A DNA stretch of 64,000 bases from Adiantum capillus-veneris (Eukaryota; Streptophyta; Polypodiopsida; Polypodiales; Pteridaceae), in NCBI GenBank assembly GCA_014529385.2, contig CM043969.1, positions 24,562,946 through 24,626,945 on the forward strand, read 5' to 3'. The notes beneath the pieces were generated by a model. It was not told where the DNA came from, did no database searches, and worked only from the letters and a program-made list of their open reading frames with translations. The translations under genes and the position numbers were made by a program. This document shows positions 43,842 through 54,167 of the stretch, piece by piece (positions within the stretch are counted from its first letter, which is position 1; the number at the start of each line of letters is the position of its first letter).

Positions 43842-45309
43842 TTTTCTCCCCTCCCTCGCCTGTATCATCCCTTGACACAGATTTATGGTCTTTAAGCGCG
43901 TCCAGTGCCTTCTGGTATCTGATTCTTCGTTCTTTGTCGGACACTTGCAGAAATTGCATTGTTACTTTATTCTTCATCTCCACCGCTGAGTAGCCTACAA
44001 ACCTGGATGTTAGGTTGCTAATCACCGGCGCAAATATCTTCGTTTGCCAAGTGAAGAATCCAATGTAGAATGCTTCTTCAAAGGCTAGCATATTATTCGA
44101 TGGCAGGAACATACATCTGACATAGAATCTATAAAGGATTTCTTCTGAAGGTTGCCTACTCAGATCATAGCATAAGCCTTTGTTTTATTCCAAGAATGAT
44201 AGCCATTGGGCTCCTGTTTTCTCAAGCTCATTAAAAACTTGTATACATGTGAGCAACATTCTGCAGATCTTACATAACATGGCACATAAAAGATTTGGTA
44301 GACTCTTGAAGAAAGACATGGTGCCCGTTAGGGTTTTCACCATGTATTCCTCTGTCACTTGGCCTCTCTCTGGAGTTGGCAGCCTGGGGAAGTTAAGCCA
44401 AGTTGGCCTCTTCTTTTGCAGTGCTTCATGCACTTGCCATGTCCTTACTCTGGGTACAAGACATAATGTTGGATCTCTTTGAAGGGCTGCGTGTGCTCTT
44501 GTGAACAGAATCAGGTATCTCGGATTCTTGTTCAACCAACTTAACCTCCACTTTGGGTGGTCTTTATCCACGTTATCTTCTTGCATATATTTTTATAGCC
44601 TTTCTTTCACATGTAATAATTCTACTTTGATGAAAGGGTATGGTAGGGATTGTTGATGCCATTGAGCTTTGATATGATTGGGAGTGAGTTGAGTGACGTT
44701 GACAAAGTGTAAAACTCTCAACCCCCAATCCATTGCGGCTTTCCACTGCTCATCCACCTCTAGGGTGATCTTCTCCTTCAGTGCATCTTCTTCAGCTTTT
44801 GACAGCTGGACCATTGGCACCGTGTCTTCATCCGTGATGTTAATCTGAAAATCTTCATCACCACTCGGCTCTGCTGTTGATTGTGTCCCAAACTCTACAA
44901 ACAAGACCGAGGGTATGTCTATCTGTGGCGGCTCTGAAGTGCCTGCCTCTTCTTGCGTGTCCGATTCTCCATCTTTGAGGAGTTGATTAATCCGCTTGAG
45001 TTCTGCTATCTCCTTTAGAAGCTCCTCCTCTCTCTGAACTCGCATCAATGCTAGGTCCCTGCACTGTGATTGTTCTAGTTTTAATTCCATTTCTAGGTCT
45101 TTGTTTTTCTTTTCAAGTGCCTTGTGCACTTCATCAGCTCCTTTGATCGAGGCCACGACTGGATTTTCTATGATTTGAAGTAAGAAAATGGCCTGATCAT
45201 TGATCCGCTGCTCCGAATACTTCAGAGAAGCATTGGAAATATCTAATTGTACCTGAATTTTCTGAGCTGATAGAGATATCGTAAGAATTTCATTCGTAAC
45301 TTCTGTCAT
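43842..45309 (-). pseudogene. GAGL1b gag-like protein, coiled-coil end and C-terminal domain
   Basis: 44593-45309 starts in the coiled coil (KNKDLEMELKLEQSQCRDLA, REEELLKEIAELKRINQLLK), then a linker and EDALKEKITLEVDEQWKAAM and LTPNHIKAQWHQQSLPYPFI. 44185-44586 has LVPRVRTWQVHEALQKKRPT and EEYMVKTLTGTMSFFKSLPN. 43842-44112 has FEEAFYIGFFTWQTKIFAPV and ends near the LTR. Two frame breaks separate the pieces. This is the best-preserved C-terminal part of the three copies. Confidence 0.75.
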
Positions 45310-45901
45310 CTACTCATCTTTTGCTTTGCAGGCATCGGATAGTTTGGTGAGTAGATCGCCTAACTCCTCTATTTATTTTTGTTGCCTATCTCTAGCTAGC
45401 GGATGCTGTTCTGCTTGTGCCTTCATCTCTTGCACCTGCCTTTGAAGATCAGTGAGATGATAGTCATCCTGTCTTCTAACTCTTCTTGGAGAGCGTCGAT
45501 CACCATCTCAAGTTCTTTGGCCTTGATGCTACGATTTAGTGCTGTTGAGCAGAGTCACTCTGTAATTTCCTGCATCTGCCGTGCATATTCATTGACTTGT
45601 ACTATTACTTTGTCGTTTGACTGCCACTCCTCCTGTCTTGCCAGCTAGGATGTAGCCTACAGCCTCATGTGTGGCTTCTTGCTGCGTCGTAACTGCTGGT
45701 TGTCCTTGTGTAGAGGTAGATGGTTGATCTTCTTCTTGGGTATACTGAGGCTTGGATGCCTCGACAGTTTCTGGCTGAGTAAAAGTAGAGGGTGTGGGCT
45801 ACGACCTGCTGGCTATCTCTTCAGGTTCCGGCCTTTCTTCCTTCTCTGGCTCAGGTTCTGTCTCCTGTGCAGTGGGTAGACTCTTTTCCCGCATCTACTT
45901 C
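45310..45901 (-). pseudogene. GAGL1b gag-like protein, proximal coiled coil, decayed
   Basis: In broken frames the sequence still encodes Glu/Gln/Lys-rich heptad-type peptide matching 10650-11246 of copy a. Several stops are present. No other feature is recognised. Confidence 0.5.
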
Positions 45902-47454
45902 TTAATCAGTCTTTTGTTCAGATCCACTTGCCTTTTCCTCTTCTGACCTTTGAGTATCTTTTGCTGCCTTCTCCGGTTCCGGCTTAGCTTCTTTTTCTTT
46001 TTTTCCGTCGGGGTGATCAGATTCTTGTGCAGATTCTATTTGTTGAGTGGACTTAGAATCTTTCTCTTTCTCAGGTTCCGCTTCTTCATTAGGTGATGGT
46101 GGTGGGCTAGGCATGGGATGGTCTTGTTGTTCTGTAGATGGTGAGGTGGGTCGGGGAGATCCATGACTTTGCTCTTGTCTAGCCGTTTTCTCGGCTTGCC
46201 TTTGGTCTTCTGCCTCCTTGGCTTTTTTAGCAGCTTCTTCTGCCTCCTTCAGCTTTAGAGTTTCAGCCTCTTGGTACATTCTTTCTAAATGCTCTGTTGG
46301 ATCATCCGCCTCTTTACTTGTATGATGCTTTGTTTGAGAGCCTTTAAGTCCTGCAGGTACCCATTTTTCTGGGTCCTTCCCTTGTGCTTGGCTACTGCGT
46401 TGATACACCTGTTTATCTCTTTCAAAGCACACTTGTTTTTGAGCTGGCTCTTCTTGGTGTGCGGCCACAGCTTTTCTTTTCATCTCTTCTCTCCGAGGTC
46501 TCTTTTCTTCGTTGTCAGGGCTCTCGCTATTGTGACTTTTCGGCGAGCTGTCAGCAGAGCTGACTCTTCATCAGATTTATATGGTCTTTTACCTGACCTT
46601 GTTGCTCTTGGAGAGGGTTGCGCTGCCAATATCCATGTGTTCTGATCAGGGGCAGGTGGTAAGTTGTCGGCCATGCCAATGGCATGATATGCTATTCGAG
46701 TCAAGACCTCTAGCTAACCCAAGTACATGATTTTGCCTTCCTTCTTGGTGCCGCTCAAGGTTTTCAAGACATACTGAACGTGGCTCACTGGTTGTCTTGT
46801 TGTTGACTTGAGAACTTGAGTGAATGTGGTGGCCACGGCGTGATTGGGTGTAGTGTACCTTGGTGGCCTTTTTGCCAAGAATTGGAAGTACTGGTGGGAC
46901 AAACGGGCTGGCTCTTCCACTTGTTTGTGATTGAGGTCTACAAATGTAGCCGCGGCTGTCTCTTTGGTAAATGTGCCCGCGGTTTTCCTGTCCCTTGCTC
47001 GTATGGTCATCCCTTCTGTGGGCAGTCTGATTGCCTATGCCACTATCTCTTTTGTGATCACTACTTTGACCTTGTTTCCTTGGGTATCGGATATCTGTGT
47101 GGTTTCGTCTTCTTTGATGGTGGATAGAAGCTCATAAGCCTTCTGAAAATCCACTCGGCAAGGATCTTGTTCGTAGAAATTCCTGAGCCCCAGCCTGCGG
47201 CTAGCCTCTTTTGTCTCTGGCTTTGCGGCTACATCATAGACTTCTTTGGGCAGGAGTTGCAACTCCACCTGATGCCCCTCTTCACTTTTGAACCTGCCAG
47301 TGAAAACTATAGTGTGGTGCTCTTTCAGCTGTTCTCTAGAGAGATAGGATGTCTTTGCTTCTTTCACTGACTCGGGTTCTAGTTGATACGCGGGTAGTTC
47401 TTGTAGTTTCTCTTTCTGGTTAAGCTTCTTCTTAGCCCTCTCCGCTGCTTGCAT
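45902..47454 (-). pseudogene. GAGL1b gag-like protein, N-terminal domain and charged linker
   Basis: The ATG at 47454 starts MQAAERAKKKLNQKEKLQEL. Two in-frame stops (near 47033 and 46712) and a frameshift (near 46480) break it. Readable parts are VYDVAAKPETKEASRRLGLR, MTIRARDRKTAGTFTKETAA, LSHQYFQFLAKRPPRYTTPN, HVQYVLKTLSGTKKEGKIMY and LTRIAYHAIGMADNLPPAPD. A linker rich in Glu, Lys, Pro and Gln follows. Together with the C-terminal pieces the protein would be about 1200 residues. It lacks zinc knuckles and enzyme motifs. Confidence 0.75.
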
Positions 47455-47520
47455 GGCTCCTGTTCAGTGAATAGAGTGCAAAGTTAGCAGATTTGTCGGC
47501 ATTATCTTTGAAATGTCCTT

Positions 47521-48419
47521 TGTTGGCAGATACGCCGCGATGGACGTCAGCACAGCGAGAACTCACCTAACAAGATTTGTCAGCTAAGGACGAATCTCAA
47601 CCCGCAGGTGCATGGAAGCAAGCATAGGGTGTCAATCTACACTCGACCAACTCTCGACTAATTCCTACAGAGGTCTCTACCCAATGTCTAAGCTTTAACC
47701 TTCAGGAGTGCATAAGGAGAGATTTCCTACAACGCTTTCAAGAGCCAAATACCCATCAAACGTTCTCGAAACGCCACAGAACTTGAAGGAGACCCTACTA
47801 ACACGGATAGGTCCCAACCCTAAACACCTGGTGAAAAATCACGTAGGATGTCTAGTCAAAATTTACAGGTCATCGTTTTCGAAAACTAAAGTGCCTAATG
47901 TGTATCTCTACTCAATGCGAATGCGTGGATATGCTGAAATGCAAAAAGAGACAACGTATGCTCAACGAATCACCAGATGTAGCTCGTGGGTCGAGTTTGT
48001 AAAACCAGACTATACACCTGCAATGTAGGTGTTGACGCGTACCTCTCGTTGGGGGAAACACGTTGCACTTCTCCACATTCTATTCCAACCACCGGTGCGC
48101 GCGTAGCGTCAAGATGAAACTCTCACTCTCTCTTGGACACAGTATGCGCACTCACACAGACAAAACTCTTATTAAAATGACAAAGGTTCTCTTCATTAAG
48201 GTCAAAAGTGGTATAAATACCTTACAATCTCAAACCCTAATGTTCCAATTTAACCATCTACTCAATCTAAATGTCAAAAATGGGATACAATCTGGAAGCT
48301 TCTGCAAGCCCCACTATTTACAAAGGTGAAATGTCGAGTTTTCTCAATTAAAGAATAATTACAAAAAATAATATTCCGCCGAGCAATCTTTCTCCGTAGG
48401 GTGTGTCCAGCTGCTAACA
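47521..48419 (-). repeat. GAGL2 3' LTR
   Basis: About 899 bp, + strand TGTTGGCAGATACGCC...CAGCTGCTAACA. It has a TATTTATA on the coding strand (48212-48219). At 47834-47843 it contains AAAAATCACG, as in the GAGL1a LTR at the same depth (about 315-330 bp from the LTR 3' end), here followed by TAGGATGTC. Confidence 0.85.
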
Positions 48420-49277
48420 CTCCCCCCCTCCTTGTTCATGTCATCCCGACATGGCAGTAGAGCTGCTTCTTCATTGTAGGCTTTCGTGCATCTTTAGAAG
48501 GGACTCATATCGTGCATGCTGGGCAAGTAATGTCGGGCCGAATATATCTATGTTGATGGTGAAGAAGCCGGTGTAGAAGGCTTCTTCAAAGGCCTGGAGG
48601 TGATAAGAAGGCAAAAACATAATTCTTTGATACAATGCATGTATCACCTCGTGAGAAGGCTGAGCAGACAGATCGTATGCACATCTGTATGTATCTTGAA
48701 AGAAAAAGATATTGTCTATCGCCTAGCCTGGTTTGAAGGTTTTGAAGATTGCCAAAAGGGTTTTACATATTTTTCTCTGCATGATGCAGGATAGGTCAGG
48801 CAAGCTAGTGAACAATTTGATGGCGCCTGTTAGGGTTTTCACCATGTATTGCTCACTCATTCTCTCGCCTACCTTCAAGCCTGACAGCTTCAGGTAATTA
48901 AGCCAAGTGGGTTGGCTTCTCTGCAACAGTTCTTAGGCCTTCCATGTCCGCATCCTTGGTAGAGGGCAGAAACTGAGGTTGTTTGTCATCACTTTAGGTG
49001 CCTCTACCAAATGGATTAAATATTGCGGATATTTTGTGAGCCATGCCTTTCTCCACCTGGGTTGAGAATCCACTATCAGCTTGACTCCTTCAGGTTTGGA
49101 GATATCTGTTTTGTACAATGGCACTATTGGCTCCTCTTTTATCCATTTATTGATAGTAGCAGCTTCGTACTTTAGCAGAGGATATGGGAGAGAAGGATGT
49201 AGCCATTCACGCCGAAGGATATTGGCATCTATCTTCTGAATGGTCATCGATTTAAACACCCTCTGCTCCCACTCCAA
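48420..49277 (-). pseudogene. GAGL2 gag-like protein, C-terminal domain
   Basis: Pieces match GAGL1: MEWEQRVFKSMTIQKIDANI and LREEWLH-like, SLPYPLLKYEAATINKWIKE, LPRMRTWKA then a stop, QRSQPTWLNYLKLSG, SEQYMVKTLTGAIKLFTSLP and, near 48600-48540, AFEEAFYTGFFTINIDIFGP. The YMVKTLTG...SLPxLxC core is nearly invariant between families that are otherwise far apart. Frameshifts and stops separate the pieces. Confidence 0.7.
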
Positions 49278-49682
49278 TGCTTCTCTGGTTGTGTCTTTTA
49301 TTACTGCTTCTATGGCCTTCTACAACTTTTCTTCTTCTTCTTGTGTCAGATCATGGGGCTCTTGTGAGGGTCCCACCAAGATGTCCTCTTGCATGGTGGT
49401 GTCCACTGGATCTGACACATTCTCTATGTCGATTCCTTCCGTCTGTTGAATCGGTGCTAAACTGTTTCTCTTCAGTTTGCTGCTGGCCTCTCATCTCATC
49501 TATCTGCTGTTGAAATACCCTCTTCGCTTCTTCCGCTTGATCTCCCATGTTCACTAGGAGGTTGTTCAGATCGGCATTGATTTTCTCCGCCTCCTCAAGC
49601 TTCCTCTTGATGGCTTAGTTTTCTGTTTGCCATTTGTGAAATTCCTCATCCATCTTTCTTTTCACGGCTTCTAGCTCATTCT

Positions 49683-50621
49683 TCATGGCCTGGTTCTCTT
49701 CTTCCAAGCGGTTTGCATTACCAGAGACCCCTCAGCCAACATCATCCTTTGCCTCTTCTCCAGTGTTAACGCCTTTTGGAGTTCCTTCATTTGTTCTTCA
49801 TACAACTCATTTTCTGAAGCAGTGCCAGCCGATCTAGCAGCTCTGACTCTGGCCGGAGATGCCCTTAGCCTTTTGATGGTCTGATCTTTTACTTTCATCT
49901 GATCTTTCAGCTCGATCACTTCATCCTGGCTTGCCTCATGCTCTATCTCTACCTTTTCCTTGGCATTCCTCATTGTTTCCACCTCTTTGGACTCCTCAGA
50001 AAGTTGTAGGGTCAGGTTGTCCCTTTCTCTCTCTGCATCTGTCAATGACTTGCTGATTTTATTGTATTCTTCCTCTGCTCTTTGGAGTTTGTGTTCGGCT
50101 GCCTGATTCTGTCGTTCCATTTCCTGGCATCTTTGTAATGCCACGTCCAGGCTGGCTTGCAGCTTTGTTTGTTTCTCTATATGCTCTTGGCCTTGTTTTT
50201 GTAGTGAGTCGACTTCAGCCTTGATCTGAACTTCATTGGTTTTGAGATTATCAATCTCACTCTCTGTGGCCATTGATCTTTCTCTGAGCCCAATTAGCTT
50301 TTGCATCACCACATCCCAATCATTGGTTGGTGGCTGTAGGTCCACTGTATCGGTGGCCATCTCTTTCAATTCCACTAACCGAAGGCTCTGCATCTGTTCC
50401 TTGGGCCTTGTGCTTGCCAACTCAAAGGCTATAGTAGCTGCCTCTTCTCGAGAGTAACTGGCAGCTAGTAGATCAAGAAATATTTTGAAATTATTTTCTT
50501 CTAGATCCATCTTCTCCTCTTTTCGTTCAGCTTCTTCTTTCTGCTCTTCCTCTTGGATCTTCTCTTGCTTGGACTCTTCCTGCTTGGCTCTTCTCTTGTT
50601 TGAACTCTTCCTGTTCATCAA
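49683..50621 (-). pseudogene. GAGL2 gag-like protein, long coiled coil
   Basis: 312 codons of nearly continuous heptad-type sequence (EEYNKISKSLTDAERERDNL, QLSEESKEVETMRNAKEKVE, KEKTLKxRQRM-like) with a Lys/Glu-rich start. A short NDWDVVMQKLIGLRERSMAT helix precedes it. Coiled coil continues in another frame toward 49350. The role is likely self-assembly, by analogy. Confidence 0.7.
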
Positions 50622-50841
50622 TTCTATTCAGCTCCTCCTTTTGGTTGGGTTTGTGGAGGGCTAAGAGGAGGTGGTGATGGGGGTGGGCTGGACTCCCTGC
50701 TTGACGATGGAGTTGGTGGCTTTTTCTTGAAATCCCGGTCCGCCTTGGTCTTTCTCTCTCTTTCTTGGCCTTCCTGCTCTTTGAGCAGTTGCTGTCTCAC
50801 TTCTGTAAAAGGGACATTCAGGATATTTTCTATCGTAGCAT

Positions 50842-51984
50842 CTAGGATCTCAAATTTTTGATGTAGTCTTCGAACCTATCCCGGTGAACCCTTCGAGATG
50901 ATCCCGACATGGCTTCCAAGGATGGGTTCCACAACTCGCTTAGATCTCCCTTGAGTGCTCTTTCGGCTCTGAAGCTTTCCAGTAGTCTTTCTAGCCGTGC
51001 CGCTTTTTGTGACTTGGTTTCTTTGATCGGCACTTGTAGACTTTCTTTCTTTCCTTTCTTAGACTCTGGTGGCTCTTCTAGCACGGTCTCTAACCGGCGC
51101 TTCAAACGTGTGGCTACTCTAGGTGCCCTAGGAGGTTCTTCTTCTTTATCTTCTTTCAGCTTTAGCCAATCATTCTGTGATGGAGGTTCAGGCCAGTTTC
51201 CCTTGGCATGCAATGCTCCATAGACCACTTTTGTTCTTAGCTCACTAGGTACAATGTAGGTGGGATTTCTGTTCCCCATCTTTACCAGGTTGTCATGGAT
51301 GTAAGCAGCATAATTTATCACTTTTGGCTTGCTCTTTTGCATTGCCCAGATGAAGGTGGTAGCAATGTCTCCAAGTGGCATTTTGTATTTTTGTGGCCTC
51401 TTTGTACACATGTGGAAGTATTGATTGTAGAGCTGGCTCATGATAGCCACTTTTGGGTTTTCAATATCTTCAAATGTGTAGTTGTTCTTCTTTTCCGAGT
51501 ACACCTTGACTTCATCTCGCTTCTTTGTCACACTATCTCCTTTGTTTGAGATGTCAAGTGCGGCTGCCACCACCCTCTCTGTGATGACAATCATGGTATC
51601 TGGATTGCCTTGCAGATCAGTGACTCGGGCCACTCCATCTTCTTTAATAGTGGTTACAAATTCCCACACTCTTTTGATGTCAATCCTTGCTGGCAAAGCT
51701 TCAAAGTAGTTATGTAGATCTAGCTTCTCTAGGTAATCCCCCATCTTGCTTTTGACAAATTCATTGAGCTCCCATGGTATCATGGGTAGCTCCACTGGAT
51801 TTCCTTCAGGATCTTTGTATACGCCTTGGTAGATTCTCAAATCATTAGACTCTAGCAAATCATCATGAATCCATGTGCTTGTGGGCTTCAGAGTTCCTTC
51901 TGGGATCACAAACGGCTCCACTTCTTCCAAGTAGTCTTTTATAGTCATCCTCTTCTTCTTTGTAGGTGATTTTGCGGCTTCCAT
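50842..51984 (-). CDS. GAGL2 gag-like protein, N-terminal domain (open 380 codons)
   Basis: The ATG at 51984 begins MEAAKSPTKKKRMTIKDYLE. The domain runs WELNEFVKSKMGDYLEKLDL, RVWEFVTTIKEDGVARVTDL, MIVITERVVAAALDISNKGD, IMSQLYNQYFHMCTKRPQKY, KMPLGDIATTFIWAMQKSKP, YIVPSELRTKVVYGALHAKG and WPEPPSQNDW. It parallels GAGL1 position by position (TTIKEDG, ITERVVA, YFQ/YFH, CTKRPQKY versus LAKRPPRY, NDW versus QNTW), so the two proteins share a fold. The Arg/Lys-rich tail includes RAPRVATRLKRRLETVLEEP. No stop interrupts it. I know no named family; a Gag/capsid role is inferred from position. Confidence 0.72.
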   Translation of the reverse strand: MEAAKSPTKKKRMTIKDYLEEVEPFVIPEGTLKPTSTWIHDDLLESNDLRIYQGVYKDPEGNPVELPMIPWELNEFVKSKMGDYLEKLDLHNYFEALPARIDIKRVWEFVTTIKEDGVARVTDLQGNPDTMIVITERVVAAALDISNKGDSVTKKRDEVKVYSEKKNNYTFEDIENPKVAIMSQLYNQYFHMCTKRPQKYKMPLGDIATTFIWAMQKSKPKVINYAAYIHDNLVKMGNRNPTYIVPSELRTKVVYGALHAKGNWPEPPSQNDWLKLKEDKEEEPPRAPRVATRLKRRLETVLEEPPESKKGKKESLQVPIKETKSQKAARLERLLESFRAERALKGDLSELWNPSLEAMSGSSRRVHRDRFEDYIKNLRS

Positions 51985-52151
51985 GGATCCTGTTGCACTC
52001 AGTAGTCCAAAGTTAGCGTTTTTTTCATATTAGCTGATAAACTGACTTCTAACTATCCAAATGACTTGAAAATTGAAAATAAAACTTAAAAGGAACTAGG
52101 GAAACTCTGCATTTGCCCACAGTAGCTTTCTAGCCAAAAATTATCATTTAG

Positions 52152-52173
52152 ACATCCTACGCATAGGATGTCT
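52152..52173. repeat. GAGL2 leader palindrome 1
   Basis: Arms GACATCCTA and TAGGATGTC around CGCA; 9-bp perfect inverted repeat. Confidence 0.92.
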
Positions 52174-52435
52174 ACCTTGCCTGTTTGTGGTGAAACTTGG
52201 CAGGCTAGTGGCCCTTGACTTGTGCAACATGGCTATGTGATTGGAATTGGGTTTGGACATAAAAAAGTGCAATTCTAGGCAGATTCGGTCTTTTGGCTCA
52301 CAAATTAGGTAGGATGTCCTCAACAAGGGGAAAATGATATTCAAATGGGTTGAAATTTGATATACAGGCTTCTTGCACCATGTTAATGGCTCCCATGAGG
52401 TCAGATACTGCACAGTAGGTCAAAATCACACTGGA

Positions 52436-52457
52436 GACATCCTATGCTGAGGATGTC
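52436..52457. repeat. GAGL2 leader palindrome 2
   Basis: GACATCCTATG then CTGAGGATGTC; 284 bp after the first, with the outer arms intact and the centre diverged. It is followed by TTTTTCATCAAAATGA. Confidence 0.9.
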
Positions 52458-52721
52458 TTTTTCATCAAAATGACTTGAAGTTGGTTCTGGGGTTAGCTCT
52501 TGGCATGTGGAACATGGCCCTGCTCTTGGATTTTGATTTGGACAAGAATTGGTGTTGGTAAGAGCATGTGTAGTGTTTTTAGGCTCAAAAAGTGCATCTT
52601 GGAGGTGTTGGGGGCCAAATGTGATGAGAATGGCTTGAAACTTGATATATGAGCCTATGAAGGTGTTATAAAGATATCTGGAACTCAAAAATGCCAGCTG
52701 GAGGCCAAATTGGTCATTTAG

Positions 52722-52743
52722 ACATCCGACGCGTAGGATGTCT
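52722..52743. repeat. GAGL2 leader palindrome 3
   Basis: GACATCCGACG then CGTAGGATGTC; about 286 bp after the second, one mismatch between arms. It is followed by TATTTCATCATTTTT, like copy 2. Confidence 0.9.
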
Positions 52744-53005
52744 ATTTCATCATTTTTCACATATGACCCCACAGATAGTTTGGCAATGAGCTCATGAGTA
52801 TCTTGTGCAAGTTTCATGTGATTTGGACTAGTTTTGGTAGGTCTATGGCCCATTATTGCCTCTATGCTCTGACTTTGCGTTTTTTGGTGCACATGAGGTC
52901 AATTTTTGTCCAAATGTAATGAAACTTGGTGGCTAACATGTACAGGCTATTCAGAAACTGTGTGTGATAAAAGATGTTGAGTTTGGTCCCCAGATTTGGC
53001 CTTGA

Positions 53006-53027
53006 GACATCCTACACGTAGGATGTC
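53006..53027. repeat. GAGL2 leader palindrome 4
   Basis: GACATCCTACA then CGTAGGATGTC; about 284 bp after the third. It completes a regular series of four. Confidence 0.92.
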
Positions 53028-54167
53028 TCCTGATGAAATTTATATTGGAAGTGCTACTGGTGCTTGCCCTGAGCCCCCCTGAGTCCCTTTTAAGCCCTAT
53101 TTCAACAAAAAAGTCAAATAGATAGAAAGAAACTCCCTGTGTGGATTTCAGAGCCTCCGAGCCGTTTTCTGACTCTTGGAGTGCTTTTCGATGATGAAAT
53201 TTCTTTATGTTTGTCTCCATAGCTTCACGGTCCCTTGGGGATCCTTGCCATATGGTTTTTGTCGACTTTGGCTTTCTACCTCCTTTGGGCATTCAAAAGT
53301 GGTCTCCTATGCTAGGGTAAGCCGTCGATGAAGCCTCATTGCTTTTGGGTTAGCCGCTAGGTGGTCACTTCTACCTGTAGGTCTCTACTGCTCGCTTCCC
53401 GTGTGAACCTTACGCTAGTTTTCGAGACAAAACATCAAACATACGCGAAAAGCTCAAGGTGGTGAGCCTACCTCTCATGTCTGGAGTTTGTCGGGTGGTC
53501 ATGCGCGTCGTAGAAGCAGCTGGAAGTCCCGTTCGCTCTAGGTGGCAAGAGCTCTCTCTCAAAAGGCAATAGTAGAAATGAGCTTAAAATGAAGTGAAAA
53601 AATCTTATAATGGGGTTCCCCGAACCACTTTCCATGAAATTTGACATGTGCTCCCAACTTCTTGCGAGATGCGGTTTAGGCTCAAATTTTTTTTGATTTG
53701 GACTCCATTTGCCCAGTTTCCGAGAAATTTGACGTTTCGATCAAAATCCGGCAAAACACGCTTTCCGCTTCATTCACATAATTGCACCCCCATTGTACCA
53801 TACGTTGTCCTATAGTCGCTGATTATCCCCATATTTTTTGTTTTTCATTACGACCGTTTTTCACCTGCTTTTTGTATTTTTGAAGTTTTTCTGCCAATAA
53901 TTAGTAAAATTAAAAAGAGAATAGCAAATTAAATCCAGAAAATCCCTGAAAATCATAATAACTCAAAAACATCACCACAAAACACTATATACACTCACGT
54001 GCAATTTTTATGGTCGGATTTCCCGTTTTACCAATATTTTGCCCGAAAAATGGCTATTTTTACCTGTATACACACACACGTAGGGGCTTGATTTGGCGTT
54101 TGGCCCCATATACTTATAGATTCATGTACTTGATGAGGAAAGGGCTGAAAATGAGCAGGCTAGAGGT

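Larger units (their letters stand above)
42988..47520 (-). mobile_element. GAGL1 copy b, interrupted by GAGL2
   Basis: On the - strand: start of leader (47520-47455), gag-like gene (47454-43842), polypurine tract, 3' LTR (42988-43841). The leader stops at GAAATGTCCTT (47510-47520) where the GAGL2 LTR begins; copy a continues there with CATTCTAAATTG. The rest of the leader and the 5' LTR were not found on the far side. Confidence 0.85.
47521..54121 (-). mobile_element. GAGL2: second gag-like LTR element family, inserted in GAGL1b
   Basis: On the - strand: leader with four palindromes (about 54121-51985), gag-like gene (51984-48420), polypurine tract (GGAGGGGGGGAG) and 3' LTR (47521-48419). 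Its LTR starts TGTTAGCAGC like GAGL1 but is otherwise different. The 5' LTR is missing; the right edge is where COP1b sequence starts. No pol motifs are present. Confidence 0.8.
51985..54121 (-). other. GAGL2 leader with a tandem palindrome array
   Basis: No gene is recognised. The region 52140-53030 is built of about 285-bp units that share loose similarity (a TTGGACxxG stretch, a TTGAAACTTGATATA stretch) and each end in the same palindrome. Beyond 53290 is a CT-containing, then AT-rich tract with TATATACACTCACG near 53988, like GAGL1. Confidence 0.65.

Noticed and set aside
52152-53027. CRISPR-like array of short palindromic repeats
   Set aside because: The spacing is about 285 bp, the spacers are related to each other, and the context is a plant LTR element. 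No cas genes are present.
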